Source: Methylococcaceae bacterium
GTDB taxonomy: Bacteria > Pseudomonadota > Gammaproteobacteria > Methylococcales > Methylomonadaceae
Assembly (NCBI GenBank): GCA_006844585.1
Contig: SPJM01000250.1
Coordinates: 1-53,471 of the forward strand
Reading direction: 5' to 3'
Length of the DNA: 53,471 bases
Positions 10,935 through 19,698 of the stretch are shown here, one piece after another. The notes under the pieces are model-generated. The model searched no databases and had not been told where the DNA came from. It saw nothing but the letters and a program-made list of their open reading frames with translations. Both the position numbers and the translations under genes were made by a program. Numbering within the stretch: the first letter of the stretch is position 1; the number at the start of each line of letters is the position of its first letter.

Positions 10935-11765
10935 TTATAAAGGCGGCTGCTTAGGCCCGGTGGTGAGGATTTTAACCTGATCGCCGCAAGATAATTGGCC
11001 TGTATGGCTGTGTAAGGCATTTTGACCGAAATAAACCTGTTTATTCCATTTGCGTGATCGACTTAAGGTGAGCAAAGGTTCTTTGCCTTGTTCGGCGGTT
11101 TCTTGATTAATGGTCGGGACAGCGCAACGAGAGCACGGTTTAGGGAGTCTGAAATTAATACCGCTGATGCTGACTTCCCGCCAACTGTCTTCGGCATAAG
11201 GTTCGCAACCCGAAATGACCAGATTCGGGCGAAAACGGTTCATCGGTAAATCTTCTTGCATGGCGTGGTTAAGCGCATCTAGTGAAGATTGTGAAATAAT
11301 TAAAAAAGGAAAGCCATCTGAAAAAGCGGTCTGATCGCTTGCTAGCGCATAATTCGGGTCAACGCTGCGTTTTTCTGTTTCGGGGAGATAAACCAAACGA
11401 CAGGGTGTATTGAGAAAATCGCTAAACCATTGGTCAATTTCAAGACTTACTGGATTGGCCAGGCATTGGTCTTTCCAAATATTAACGGAAATTTGTTCGG
11501 AATCGTGTTCGGTCTTATCTAAAGGGATGCTAATCTTGTCATTAGCCGGGGCGCTCAAGATTAAGTTGTTATCGTCGATTTGCGTTTTAATCAAAGCCAT
11601 TTCGGGTAGTCGGCGTTGACTTAAAAATTGCTTGTTTTCATCAATCAGCATCCATTTACGATCATAGCGCAGACCCTTGTCATCAACATCCCAGCTTTCT
11701 ATATTGATGCCGGCTAAAGATTTTACGGGGTAGATAATTATCTGACTGAGAGTGGGTGAAGCCAT
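10935..11765 (-). CDS. MOSC domain protein (YcbX/mARC-like)
   Basis: 276 residues with an N-terminal MOSC beta-barrel domain (IIYPVKSLAGI, about residues 8-110) and a C-terminal MOSC domain containing PCSRCAVPTINQ, where the conserved cysteine would bind the molybdenum cofactor. Family members reduce N-hydroxylated compounds. Unlike E. coli YcbX, no C-terminal 2Fe-2S ferredoxin domain follows, so an external electron donor is needed. The gene stands apart from its neighbours. Confidence 0.88.
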   Translation of the reverse strand: MASPTLSQIIIYPVKSLAGINIESWDVDDKGLRYDRKWMLIDENKQFLSQRRLPEMALIKTQIDDNNLILSAPANDKISIPLDKTEHDSEQISVNIWKDQCLANPVSLEIDQWFSDFLNTPCRLVYLPETEKRSVDPNYALASDQTAFSDGFPFLIISQSSLDALNHAMQEDLPMNRFRPNLVISGCEPYAEDSWREVSISGINFRLPKPCSRCAVPTINQETAEQGKEPLLTLSRSRKWNKQVYFGQNALHSHTGQLSCGDQVKILTTGPKQPPL

Positions 11766-11805
11766 ATTTAGAGAGTTACAAAAAGTTTTGTAAACGAGTG
11801 CTGAC

Positions 11806-12165
11806 CTAACTGAAAACTAAATTGCTTTGGGTCGATAGCAAATAATTACCGAGAGAGTTCTGGTAGCGCTGGAATTTCAGACCGTATTGCAGTTCAGGGA
11901 TATTTTGTTTGCGTACAATGATCGATTCAACCTCGAATTTTCGGCCGTCTGAAAAAAAGATTTGTAAATTAACCTTTTTATTCACTGCTAATTTTTCCGC
12001 GCAGCTAATAGATACGCCTTTGCTGCCAATGTCTAAAAGCTTGACCATAATTCTATTTGTGCTGAACATCTTCTTTTCGATCAGGATGACAGTAATATCC
12101 TCGCGGACGTAGCGGACAGTCGTTCGGCGGTTATTATCGGTGATATCAGCATCAAAATATAGCAT
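11806..12165 (-). CDS. PilZ domain protein
   Basis: A 119-residue single-domain protein. The N-terminus has an arginine cluster (NRRTTVRYVRED) fitting the PilZ RxxxR motif, followed by a DIGSKGVSIS segment in the place of the second c-di-GMP motif (usually [D/N]xSxxG), with beta strands to the end. PilZ proteins are c-di-GMP effectors. The second motif has Gly where Ser is usual, so binding is likely but not certain. No obvious partner lies next to it. Confidence 0.82.
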   Translation of the reverse strand: MLYFDADITDNNRRTTVRYVREDITVILIEKKMFSTNRIMVKLLDIGSKGVSISCAEKLAVNKKVNLQIFFSDGRKFEVESIIVRKQNIPELQYGLKFQRYQNSLGNYLLSTQSNLVFS

Positions 12166-12360
12166 TCGTTTTTCCCTGCTTTGGTGTTAGGCCGCTTTAA
12201 AGTCTGATGTTGGGGTTACTTGTTTCGATTAGGCGAAACAAGATACACAACGACTATTCTTATTAAGCCGGAGTTTTATAAGAAAAAGGCTGTGAAAATA
12301 TATTCAATGCACCATATTAATGAGGCTGAAAAAATATTCAATAACTATTCCGCTATTTTT

Positions 12361-12389
12361 TTTACACAATCCACTATGCGGATTACACT
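12361..12389 (+). promoter_or_regulatory. Candidate sigma-70 promoter for the PQQ-associated ABC operon
   Basis: TTTACA (12361-12366) and TACACT (12384-12389) are separated by 17 bases, about 30 bases upstream of the ABC binding-protein start. The match is moderate and was found by eye only. The rest of the 12166-12421 gap shows nothing else recognisable. Confidence 0.4.
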
Positions 12390-12421
12390 ATAGCGTTTGG
12401 ATACATTATCATTATTGATCT

Positions 12422-13603
12422 ATGTCGGATTTTAACAAAATTATTACAACTTCATTTTTCTTCATTATTCTAGGCGTTTTTGGAAGTTTGTCCGCCAAAG
12501 CTGCCGAAAACAAAGCATTAAATGTCGTTTATTTGACACAGATGCTGGAAATTCCTGCAGCTTTATCGAATTTAGATCCGGTAATTCAGGGTAAAGGAAG
12601 GCTAGGGGCGGAATTAGCGACTGATGATAATAATACTACCGGTAAATTCACCGGGCGCCAGTATAACTTGAAAATCGTTAATGTTGCTTTGGATGAAGAT
12701 TTATCCGCTGTGTTTAAACAACAAGTCTCAACTGAAGATCAGTTGATTATCGTTAATTTAAAAGCTGATGCTTTACGTTCTATTTTGAAACTTCCTGAAG
12801 CACAGGGAAAGTTATTTTTTGATGCGGCAACGCGTGACGATAGCTTTAGAAATGCTCAATGTGCGGGTAATGTTTTACATTTATTGCCCAGTCGAGCGAT
12901 GCGCGCCGATGCATTGGCGCAATATATGTTGAAAAAAAGATGGCGGAAATGGTTTTTAGTCATCGGTTCGCAACAGGAAGATCGTCTATTCGCGGCGGCT
13001 GTTAAACGTTCGGCGAAAAAATTCGGAATGAAAATTATTGCTGAAAAAGTATGGGAACATAGCTATGATGCTCGCCGGACAGCACAATCCGATGTGCCGG
13101 TGTTTACTCAGGTAGGTGATTATGATGTATTGGTCGTAGCGGATGAACAAGGCGTGTTCGGCGAATATTTGGATTACCGAACCTGGTTGCCCAGGCCGGT
13201 AGTCGGAACCCAGGGTTTAGTAGCGACATCCTGGCATAGAACACATGAGCAATGGGGCGCCGTGCAAATGCAAAATCGCTTTAAAGAACAAGCCGGGCGG
13301 TGGATGGAAGAAGAAGATTACGCTGCCTATTTGGCGGTTAGAGCCATTGGGGAAGCTGCGGTTAGAACGCAGTCTAACGATTTGACGACAATAAAAAATT
13401 ATTTGTTGGGGGATCAATTAGCGCTGCAAGGTTATAAAGGCAAGGCTTTGTCATTTAGGCCTTGGAACGGCCAGCTGCGACAACCGGTTTTATTGGCCGC
13501 GCCTCGCTCTTTAGTCGGCGCGGCGCCGATTGAAGGATTTTTACATCCGCTTACGGAAATGGATACGCTGGGCTATGATAAGCAGGAATCTAATTGTCAT
13601 TGA
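12422..13603 (+). CDS. ABC transporter substrate-binding protein, PQQ-dependent alcohol dehydrogenase-associated
   Basis: 393 residues with a Sec signal peptide (about 1-28, cleavage near SAKAA). The remainder is a branched-chain-amino-acid-type periplasmic binding fold. It matches the family found beside PQQ-dependent alcohol dehydrogenases (TIGR03863 type), recognised from its phrases (LGAELATDDNNTTGKF; LLPSRAMRADALAQYM) and from the ATPase and permease that follow. The ligand is not established. No convincing Shine-Dalgarno precedes the ATG. Confidence 0.85.
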   Translation: MSDFNKIITTSFFFIILGVFGSLSAKAAENKALNVVYLTQMLEIPAALSNLDPVIQGKGRLGAELATDDNNTTGKFTGRQYNLKIVNVALDEDLSAVFKQQVSTEDQLIIVNLKADALRSILKLPEAQGKLFFDAATRDDSFRNAQCAGNVLHLLPSRAMRADALAQYMLKKRWRKWFLVIGSQQEDRLFAAAVKRSAKKFGMKIIAEKVWEHSYDARRTAQSDVPVFTQVGDYDVLVVADEQGVFGEYLDYRTWLPRPVVGTQGLVATSWHRTHEQWGAVQMQNRFKEQAGRWMEEEDYAAYLAVRAIGEAAVRTQSNDLTTIKNYLLGDQLALQGYKGKALSFRPWNGQLRQPVLLAAPRSLVGAAPIEGFLHPLTEMDTLGYDKQESNCH

Positions 13604-13612
13604 GGAGAAACG

Positions 13613-13684
13613 ATGATTCGGGGAGAAAAGCCGAAAGGCATTCGGGTTACAACGTGTTGCGATCGGTTAAGAGGATGGGTTTAG
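13613..13684 (+). CDS. Possible 23-residue small ORF inside the ABC operon
   Basis: ATG preceded by GAGGAG with normal spacing. It encodes 23 residues (MIRGEKPKGIRVTTCCDRLR...) and ends 3 bases before the ATPase start. It could be a genuine small protein, or simply the leader that couples translation to the ATPase gene. It contains a Cys-Cys pair and is basic. There is no homology evidence, so I list it because its ribosome-binding site is better than those of its neighbours. Confidence 0.3.
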   Translation: MIRGEKPKGIRVTTCCDRLRGWV

Positions 13685-13687
13685 GCG

Positions 13688-14428
13688 ATGAGTATAATTG
13701 ATGCTTTAAGCGTTGAAAATTTGAGCTTTGCGTACGGAAAAAAGAAAGCGTTGGATAATGTCAGTTTTGCCGTGGGTTCAGGGCAATGTAATATTTTGTT
13801 GGGGCCGAATGGCGCCGGTAAAAGCACATTATTTGCATTGATTACCCGTTTATATGATAGCCGAGAAGGCAAGATTACCTTGTGCGGCTATGATATCAAA
13901 AAACAAAGCCGACTAGCCTTGGCGCAACTGGGCGTGGTGTTTCAACAAACCACATTAGACCCGGATTTATCGGTGTTGCAAAATTTACGCTACCATGCCG
14001 CCTTGCATGGTTTAAACGGTAAAATAGCCCGGCAGCGTATCGAAGAAGAGTTAACTCGGCTGGATATGTTTGAGCGTCGTAAAGAAAAAGTGCGGCATTT
14101 GAATGGCGGTCATAAACGTCGGGTGGAAATTGTCAGAGCTTTATTGCATAAGCCGCAGCTATTATTATTGGATGAGCCGACTGTTGGATTGGATGTGCCG
14201 AGCCGCAAGGCGATTGTCAAACATGTTCATTCACTGGCGGAAGATTATGGTCTGGCGGTGTTTTGGGCGACCCATTTGATTGATGAAATTTATTCGGAGG
14301 ATTTTTTGACCGTGATTCACCAGGGGCGAGTGAAAGCGAACGGCGATATTAATACCGTTTTAGCGCTGACCGGAGCTGATAATATTCACCAGGCGTTCGC
14401 GCAGTTAACCGGTCGGGAGGCGGCATGA
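13688..14428 (+). CDS. ABC transporter ATP-binding protein, PQQ-dependent alcohol dehydrogenase-associated
   Basis: 246-residue ABC ATPase with Walker A (GPNGAGKST), Walker B (LLLLDEPTVGLD) and a signature that reads LNGGHKRR instead of LSGGQ. The asparagine variant is, from memory, usual in the TIGR03864-type ATPases of PQQ-alcohol dehydrogenase loci. The downstream permease starts in the stop codon (ATGA). With the flanking genes it forms an ABC-2-like export system whose cargo is unknown. Confidence 0.88.
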   Translation: MSIIDALSVENLSFAYGKKKALDNVSFAVGSGQCNILLGPNGAGKSTLFALITRLYDSREGKITLCGYDIKKQSRLALAQLGVVFQQTTLDPDLSVLQNLRYHAALHGLNGKIARQRIEEELTRLDMFERRKEKVRHLNGGHKRRVEIVRALLHKPQLLLLDEPTVGLDVPSRKAIVKHVHSLAEDYGLAVFWATHLIDEIYSEDFLTVIHQGRVKANGDINTVLALTGADNIHQAFAQLTGREAA

Positions 14429-15228
14429 GTTTTTTACATTATTGGCGGGCGATGTGGGGTATTATCGGTCGTGAATTATGGCGTTTTGTCAGGCAGAAAG
14501 AGCGTTTTATTTCTGCCTTAGTGCGGCCTTTGGTGTGGTTATTTGTTTTTGCCGCCGGGTTCCGGGCGGCTTTGGGGATTGCTATTGCGCCGCCATATGA
14601 GACTTATATCCTCTATGAAGTATATATTACGCCGGGCTTAATCGGCATGATTCAGTTGTTTAACGGTATGCAAAGTTCCTTATCAATGGTTTATGATCGC
14701 GAAATGGGCAGTATGCGCATTTTAATGGTGGCGCCGTTGCCGCGTTGGTTTTTATTGCTGTGTAAATTGATCGCCGGAACCGCCGTTTCCATTCTGCAAG
14801 TTTACGTGTTTTTAACGATCGCCTGGTTTTATGAAATACAAGTGTCGTGGGTGGGTTATTTGTGGGTTTTGCCTGCTCTAATGCTTTCAGGAATGATGTT
14901 GGGGGCTTTGGGTTTGTTGTTGTCTTCTTTCATTAAGCAATTGGAAAATTTTGCCGGGGTAATGAATTTTGTTATTTTTCCGATGTTTTTTATGTCTACC
15001 GCGCTTTATCCGTTGTGGAAACTGAAAGAATCCAGTGAATTGCTGCATAATTTGGCGATGTACAATCCTTTTTCGCAAGCGGTTGAATTGATCCGTTTCG
15101 CCTTGTATGAGCAATATAATGAGTATGCCTTGATTTATACCTCGGTCGCTTTTGTTATTTTTATTGCGATCGCCATCGTCGGTTACAATCCGTCTAAGGG
15201 GATGATGGTGCGTAAGGGGAGAGGGTAA
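14425..15228 (+). CDS. ABC-2 type permease, PQQ-dependent alcohol dehydrogenase-associated (PedC-like)
   Basis: 267 residues with six predicted membrane segments and the ABC-2 permease pattern, including a conserved MVYDREMGSMRILMVAPL cytoplasmic loop. It overlaps the ATPase gene by four bases. Family members of this size and position (TIGR03861/PedC type) accompany alcohol-oxidation gene sets in pseudomonads and methanotrophs. Export is more likely than import because the permease is ABC-2-like, even though a binding protein is encoded upstream. Confidence 0.86.
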   Translation: MSFLHYWRAMWGIIGRELWRFVRQKERFISALVRPLVWLFVFAAGFRAALGIAIAPPYETYILYEVYITPGLIGMIQLFNGMQSSLSMVYDREMGSMRILMVAPLPRWFLLLCKLIAGTAVSILQVYVFLTIAWFYEIQVSWVGYLWVLPALMLSGMMLGALGLLLSSFIKQLENFAGVMNFVIFPMFFMSTALYPLWKLKESSELLHNLAMYNPFSQAVELIRFALYEQYNEYALIYTSVAFVIFIAIAIVGYNPSKGMMVRKGRG

Positions 15229-15259
15229 TGTATTTTTTGATCTGAAAAAAGGAGGACGT

Positions 15260-15607
15260 ATGCCTTACTTAAAGCTAAAAACCAATTTAGAGTTAGATAA
15301 ACAACAATCGCCGGAATTATTGGCTAAATTGTCGAAGTTGATGGCCTCGGAAACCAGTAAGCCCGAGCGTTACGTGATGGCGGAATTGTCATCCGGTCAC
15401 GATATGTTGTTTGCAGGCAGCGATGCGCCGTTGGCATATTTGGAATGTAAGAGCATCGGATTGACATCCACTCAAGCCAAATCCATATCTTCGGCAGTGA
15501 CCCAGTTGCTCAATGCCGACTTACAAGTGGATGCAGACCGGATTTATATCGAATTCAGCTCTTGTTCCGGCGAGTTTTGGGGATGGAATGGCGGAACGTT
15601 TGCTTAA
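15260..15607 (+). CDS. MIF/phenylpyruvate tautomerase-like protein
   Basis: 115 residues, the standard MIF length. Pro2 follows the initiator Met and would be the catalytic N-terminal proline after Met removal. The conserved DRIYIEFSS strand and the GWNGGTF C-terminus are present. The start is preceded by an excellent AGGAGG. It sits 31 bases behind the ABC permease and may be co-transcribed. Its substrate in bacteria is unknown, and phenylpyruvate tautomerase activity is only the family default. Confidence 0.87.
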   Translation: MPYLKLKTNLELDKQQSPELLAKLSKLMASETSKPERYVMAELSSGHDMLFAGSDAPLAYLECKSIGLTSTQAKSISSAVTQLLNADLQVDADRIYIEFSSCSGEFWGWNGGTFA

Positions 15608-15672
15608 CCCGGCTTTGTCTTGGATAAGTTATAAGCTACGTTCGTATGGCGCTAGAGTGACAAGGCTGGGTT
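15606..15672. terminator. Inverted repeat between convergent genes, probable terminator
   Basis: Arms at 15606-15619 and 15659-15672 (AACCCGGCTTTGTC and GACAAGGCTGGGTT) pair at 12 of 14 positions around a 39-base loop. The structure sits between the convergent MIF-like gene and the citramalate synthase gene and reaches into the last codon of the latter. There is no U-tract, so the terminator role is inferred from position. Confidence 0.35.
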
Positions 15673-17230
15673 AATTAAAGTTATTCAAATTATTTTGATT
15701 ACGCTCATGTAATTGAATATTGATAATTTTCAACGCTGCTGAAACGGCTGCGAACACCTGGTTGGCATGTACGCCCCGCGTTTTTCGAAGACCGTCAACA
15801 CAATCCCAGGTGATGATGCATTCCGTTAAGGCATCGCTGTGGCCGCCGCGGGGTATTCTCACTTCATAATCAGCGAGATCAGGAAGCTTATAATGATGAT
15901 GTTCTTCTAAAATTTTGTTGATGGCGGCCATGAATGCATCGAAGCCGCCGTTGCCTGAACCCGCTTTATAATGCGATTCACCGTTAACGATGACATGGAT
16001 GCTGGCGGTGGCCGGTAGATCGTAACCGCTGGAAATAGAACAATTCAATAATTTGATATGCTGATAGCTGTTGCTTTCTAAAACATCAGCAATGATAAAA
16101 GGCAGATCTTCGGTGGTGATGATTTGTTTGGAATCGCCTAAATGAACAATTTGCGCCAATACTTTCTTCTGGTTTTCTTCGGAAAGTTCTAAGCCCAATT
16201 GTTCCAGGTTTTTTAATAATGAAGCCTTGCCGCTCATTTTACCCAATGCGTAGCTGTGGCTGCGGGAAAAACGTTCGGGTCCTAACTCGGTTTTATAAAG
16301 TCCGCCCTTATTATCGCCGTCTGCATGAATGCCGGCTGTTTGGGTGAAAACATCGGCGCCGATCACCGGCGCATTGGCGGCGACCCGTTTACCGGAGAAG
16401 TTTTCCACCATATTGCTGATTCTAAACATATGACTTTCGTCTATGTTGATATCCATATTCATCTTATCGCGCAGCACTACTGCGACTTCTGCAATAGATG
16501 CATTGCCAGCGCGTTCTCCCAGACAATTGACTGTGCAATGGATAGCGCTGACCCCGGCGCGCACCGCCGCCATAACATTAGCAGTGGCCAAGCCGTAGTC
16601 ATTATGCGGGTGAAAATCGAATTGTAAATCCGGGTAACGCTGGCACATGTCATGCAGGCTGTCGTAAACTTCGTCCGGCGACATGACCCCTAAGGTATCG
16701 GGCAGCATAAAATGATTAATACCGGCGTTCTTTAAGCTATCCATTAGCTTGAAAACATAGTCGGGGCTGTTTTTATAGCCGTTCGACCAGTCTTCCAAAT
16801 AGACATTGACGGTTAAACCTTTACTGATGGCGTATTCTATTGTTAACAGAATTTCCGCTACATGTTCGGCCAAACTCTTTTTTAATTGTTCCCGACAATG
16901 TTTCTCGCTGCCTTTAGTCAGCAAATTGATGACTTGTCCCCCGGCTTCAATAATCCAATCAACGCTGCGATGATGATCGACAAACCCGAGCACCTCGACG
17001 CGACCGTCAAAGCCTTCTTGCTTTGCCCATTTGTTGATTCGACTGACCGCATCTTTTTCGCCGTCGGAAACGCGCGCCGAAGCGACTTCAATGCGATCAA
17101 CCCGTAACGATTGCAATAAGACTTTCGCAATATTTTCCTTCTCATCTGGCGAGAAAGAAACCCCTTGGGTTTGCTCGCCGTCGCGCAGGGTGGTATCCAT
17201 TAATTGGATGTGACTAGGGGTGCTGCTCAT
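15671..17230 (-). CDS. cimA: (R)-citramalate synthase, Leptospira CimA type
   Basis: 519 residues: a DRE-TIM catalytic barrel (about 8-270), a linker and a C-terminal LeuA allosteric domain (about 380-505). The metal ligands are Asp17, His207 and His209 (DTTLRDGEQ; FHPHND). From memory, Leptospira interrogans CimA recognises pyruvate through Leu81, Leu104 and Tyr144. Here the same residues occur at the same numbers (VLGFVD, INLL, VNVY). I therefore prefer citramalate synthase (pyruvate + acetyl-CoA) over 2-isopropylmalate synthase. It follows leuCD closely, whose products can convert citramalate onward towards 2-oxobutyrate. Automated tools may call it LeuA. Confidence 0.85.
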   Translation of the reverse strand: MSSTPSHIQLMDTTLRDGEQTQGVSFSPDEKENIAKVLLQSLRVDRIEVASARVSDGEKDAVSRINKWAKQEGFDGRVEVLGFVDHHRSVDWIIEAGGQVINLLTKGSEKHCREQLKKSLAEHVAEILLTIEYAISKGLTVNVYLEDWSNGYKNSPDYVFKLMDSLKNAGINHFMLPDTLGVMSPDEVYDSLHDMCQRYPDLQFDFHPHNDYGLATANVMAAVRAGVSAIHCTVNCLGERAGNASIAEVAVVLRDKMNMDINIDESHMFRISNMVENFSGKRVAANAPVIGADVFTQTAGIHADGDNKGGLYKTELGPERFSRSHSYALGKMSGKASLLKNLEQLGLELSEENQKKVLAQIVHLGDSKQIITTEDLPFIIADVLESNSYQHIKLLNCSISSGYDLPATASIHVIVNGESHYKAGSGNGGFDAFMAAINKILEEHHHYKLPDLADYEVRIPRGGHSDALTECIITWDCVDGLRKTRGVHANQVFAAVSAALKIINIQLHERNQNNLNNFN

Positions 17231-17240
17231 GATTTAGCGC

Positions 17241-17852
17241 TTATGTCCAAAGCCAAGGGAAGTTTTGTTTATGCATTTCTTCGTATTGGCTGATTTTGTC
17301 TTCATGCTTTAAAGTCAAGCCTATATCATCCAAACCGGCGAGTAGGTTTTCTTTTCTGAACGCATCGAGTTCGAAACTAAAACCGTTGCCGCCCGGCGTC
17401 GTAATGGTTTGTTGCTCCAAGTCAATTTCAAAAGAAACGCCTTCATTGCCGGTAATTTCTTCCATTAATGCGTCCAATTGGTGTTGGGCGGCGATAATGG
17501 GCAAAATGCCGTTTTTAAAACAGTTGTTATAAAAAATATCGGCATAGCTGGTGGAGATGATGGTATTAAAGCCGTAATCAGCAATCGCCCACGGAGCGTG
17601 TTCACGGGAAGAACCGCAACCGAAATTATCGCCGACCACTAAGATTTTCGCATCTTTAAACACGGCTTTGTTTAATTCAAATTCCGGGTTGTCGCCGCCG
17701 TCGGCATTAAAGCGCCAATCATGGAACAAGTGTGCGCCGAATCCGCTGCGTTCAACTTTTTTCAAAAATTGTTTGGGGATGATTTGGTCGGTATCGACAT
17801 TGCTGCGGTTCATTAATGCGGCAATGCTGTTATGTTTTGTATAGGGTTGCAT
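17241..17852 (-). CDS. leuD: 3-isopropylmalate/citramalate isomerase small subunit LeuD
   Basis: Small (swivel) subunit of isopropylmalate isomerase, 203 residues, with the conserved NVDTDQIIPKQFLKK segment and the GCGSSREHAPWA substrate loop. It lies 9 bases behind leuC and 10 bases ahead of the cimA-like gene, so all three should be one transcript. With LeuC it isomerises 2-isopropylmalate and, by known promiscuity of the family, citramalate. Confidence 0.96.
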   Translation of the reverse strand: MQPYTKHNSIAALMNRSNVDTDQIIPKQFLKKVERSGFGAHLFHDWRFNADGGDNPEFELNKAVFKDAKILVVGDNFGCGSSREHAPWAIADYGFNTIISTSYADIFYNNCFKNGILPIIAAQHQLDALMEEITGNEGVSFEIDLEQQTITTPGGNGFSFELDAFRKENLLAGLDDIGLTLKHEDKISQYEEMHKQNFPWLWT

Positions 17853-17861
17853 TATGATCTC

Positions 17862-19259
17862 TTACAGTTCGCGAATATCAACAAAATGACCAGCTGCGGC
17901 CGCTGCCGCCGCCATTGCCGGAGAAACTAAATGGGTGCGGCCGCCTTTACCTTGGCGACCCTCAAAGTTTCTATTTGAAGTCGAAGCGCTGCGCTGACCG
18001 GGAGACAATTCATCGCCGTTCATCGCTAAACACATGGAGCAGCCGGGTTCGCGCCATTCCCAACCGGCTTCGGTCAGTATTTTATCCAGGCCTTCTTGTT
18101 CTGCTTGCTCTTTAACGTGATAAGAACCGGGTACGGCAATAGCAGTTACGCCATCGGCGACTTGTGTGCCTTTGGCGACTTCGGCGGCGGCTCGAAGATC
18201 TTCAATACGACCATTAGTGCAAGAGCCGATAAATACCAAGTCGATTGTAATATCAGTGATTTTGGTATTAGGCTGCAAGTCCATATATTCCAAGGCGCTG
18301 CTGCAGGCGAGTTTTTTACCGTCATCATCAAAAGAGTTCGGATCCGGCACAACACTGTTGACAGCCGCAACTTGTTCGGGCGAGGTGCCCCAAGTGACTT
18401 GCGGTGCAATTTCTTCACCGTTTAATTCCACTACAGCATCGAATTCAGCGCCTTCGTCGCTAGGTAAGCTTTGCCAGTAGGCCATTGCCTGTTCCCAAGC
18501 ATCGCCTTTAGGCGCAAATTCCAAACCGTTCAAGAAATCATAGGTTTTTTGATCCGGCGCAATCAAACCGGCGCGCGCGCCTGCTTCAATCGCCATATTA
18601 CAAAGCGTCATACGGCCTTCCATGCTTAAATCCGAAATGGCTTCGCCGGCATATTCAATCACATAGCCGGTGCCGCCGGCGGTGCCGATTTTGCCGGTGA
18701 TCGCCAAAGCAATATCTTTAGCGGTGGCGAATTTAGATAATTTGCCGTTGATTTTAACCAACAGGGTTTTGGATTTTTTCTGCGGCAAAGTTTGAGTCGC
18801 CATCACATGCTCAACCTCAGAAGTGCCGATGCCGAAAGCCAATGCCCCGAAAGCGCCGTGAGTCGCGGTATGACTGTCGCCGCAAACCACCACCATGCCT
18901 GGATGAACAAACCCATGTTCGGGAACAACAACGTGAATAATGCCGTTGTTCGGGTTTTTCATGTCATACAGATTTAAACCGTTTTCATGGCAATTATCGG
19001 CCATGGTTTCGATTTGTTTTTTGGCGATAGGGTCGGCAATCGGCAGATCGCGATCTTTGGTCGGAACGCAGTGATCCATCGTAGCGAGAATACTATGAGG
19101 GTTGCGAACTTTCAGGCCCGAAATGCGTAAACCTTCAAACGCTTGAGGGCTGGTGACTTCATGCATCAGATGGCGGTCGACATAGATCAAGGGCGCTTTC
19201 CCTTCTTCATCGACAACCAAATGCGCATCCCAAATTTTTTCATACATGGTTCGTTTCAT
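17862..19259 (-). CDS. leuC: 3-isopropylmalate/citramalate isomerase large subunit LeuC
   Basis: Large aconitase-family subunit with a 4Fe-4S cluster. The cluster cysteines are in FIGSCTNGR and [10 protein letters not shown], and the [19 protein letters not shown] motif is present. The frame can be extended to a TTG at 19358, but the ATG at 19259 gives [13 protein letters not shown], matching the normal N-terminus and the 465-residue family length, and GGGAT precedes it. leuB is not in this window. It is the first gene of the leuC-leuD-cimA operon. Confidence 0.96.
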   Translation of the reverse strand: MKRTMYEKIWDAHLVVDEEGKAPLIYVDRHLMHEVTSPQAFEGLRISGLKVRNPHSILATMDHCVPTKDRDLPIADPIAKKQIETMADNCHENGLNLYDMKNPNNGIIHVVVPEHGFVHPGMVVVCGDSHTATHGAFGALAFGIGTSEVEHVMATQTLPQKKSKTLLVKINGKLSKFATAKDIALAITGKIGTAGGTGYVIEYAGEAISDLSMEGRMTLCNMAIEAGARAGLIAPDQKTYDFLNGLEFAPKGDAWEQAMAYWQSLPSDEGAEFDAVVELNGEEIAPQVTWGTSPEQVAAVNSVVPDPNSFDDDGKKLACSSALEYMDLQPNTKITDITIDLVFIGSCTNGRIEDLRAAAEVAKGTQVADGVTAIAVPGSYHVKEQAEQEGLDKILTEAGWEWREPGCSMCLAMNGDELSPGQRSASTSNRNFEGRQGKGGRTHLVSPAMAAAAAAAGHFVDIREL

Positions 19260-19489
19260 AGAATATCCCAATACTTTGTAACAGGCTTTAGTCAACCTGT
19301 GGTGATGCAGTGTAAAATTTAACCCGTTATTATCGCTTATTTTTAGGTGGGTTTGCAATTTATTGGGATTTGGTTTTTGTTAACCGATCTATTTTCTTTT
19401 TTGTTCAATTGTGATTCTAGTCATTGACTTAATTCTTTATCATAAAGAAAGTATTATCAATCTAAGTATAATGTCTATAATATATCGGC

Positions 19490-19558
19490 ATGGCGGATTT
19501 ATTAGGCTTCGTATTTACATCAGTAAATCAGTTTTTTAGAATTCCGCTTTCGCGTTAA
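19490..19558 (+). CDS. Possible 22-residue small ORF upstream of leuC (divergent)
   Basis: ATG to TAA, encoding MADLLGFVFTSVNQFFRIPL plus two residues, a mildly amphipathic peptide. TATAAT-like hexamers lie just upstream (19467-19472 and 19476-19481). The Shine-Dalgarno is poor. It sits in the 440-base gap between leuC and the CsgG-like gene, ending 2 bases before a hairpin. It could be chance, and I keep it only because the gap is otherwise without genes. Confidence 0.2.
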   Translation: MADLLGFVFTSVNQFFRIPLSR

Positions 19559-19560
19559 TG

Positions 19561-19586
19561 AAAAAAACAGCTTTTTTCAAAAGCTG
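19561..19586 (-). terminator. Hairpin with U-tract reading toward leuC, possible attenuator
   Basis: CAGCTTTT (19568-19575) and AAAAGCTG (19579-19586) form an 8-base stem with a 3-base loop. On the minus strand the stem is followed by seven T (complement of 19561-19567). No minus-strand gene ends here, and the structure lies about 300 bases upstream of the leuC start. It may therefore be a transcription attenuator of the leuCD-cimA operon. I found no clear leader peptide rich in branched-chain codons. Confidence 0.4.
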
Positions 19587-19698
19587 AAAAAATTGACTCG
19601 TGATATTTAGACTTTAGACGGTGAACCCCGTGTTCTTTTATTAATAAAGGTTCATTTTTTATCTACGACTACTTAACTAACCAGTTAGGAGCTTAATA

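Noticed and set aside
19260-19358. Longer leuC reading from a TTG
   Set aside because: The extra 33 residues do not resemble LeuC. The ATG at 19259 aligns with the family N-terminus and has a GGGAT upstream.
19622-19659. TGAACC/GGTTCA inverted repeat followed by T run as a terminator
   Set aside because: Only a 6-base stem with a 20-base loop, and no plus-strand gene upstream needs termination except the doubtful 22-codon ORF.
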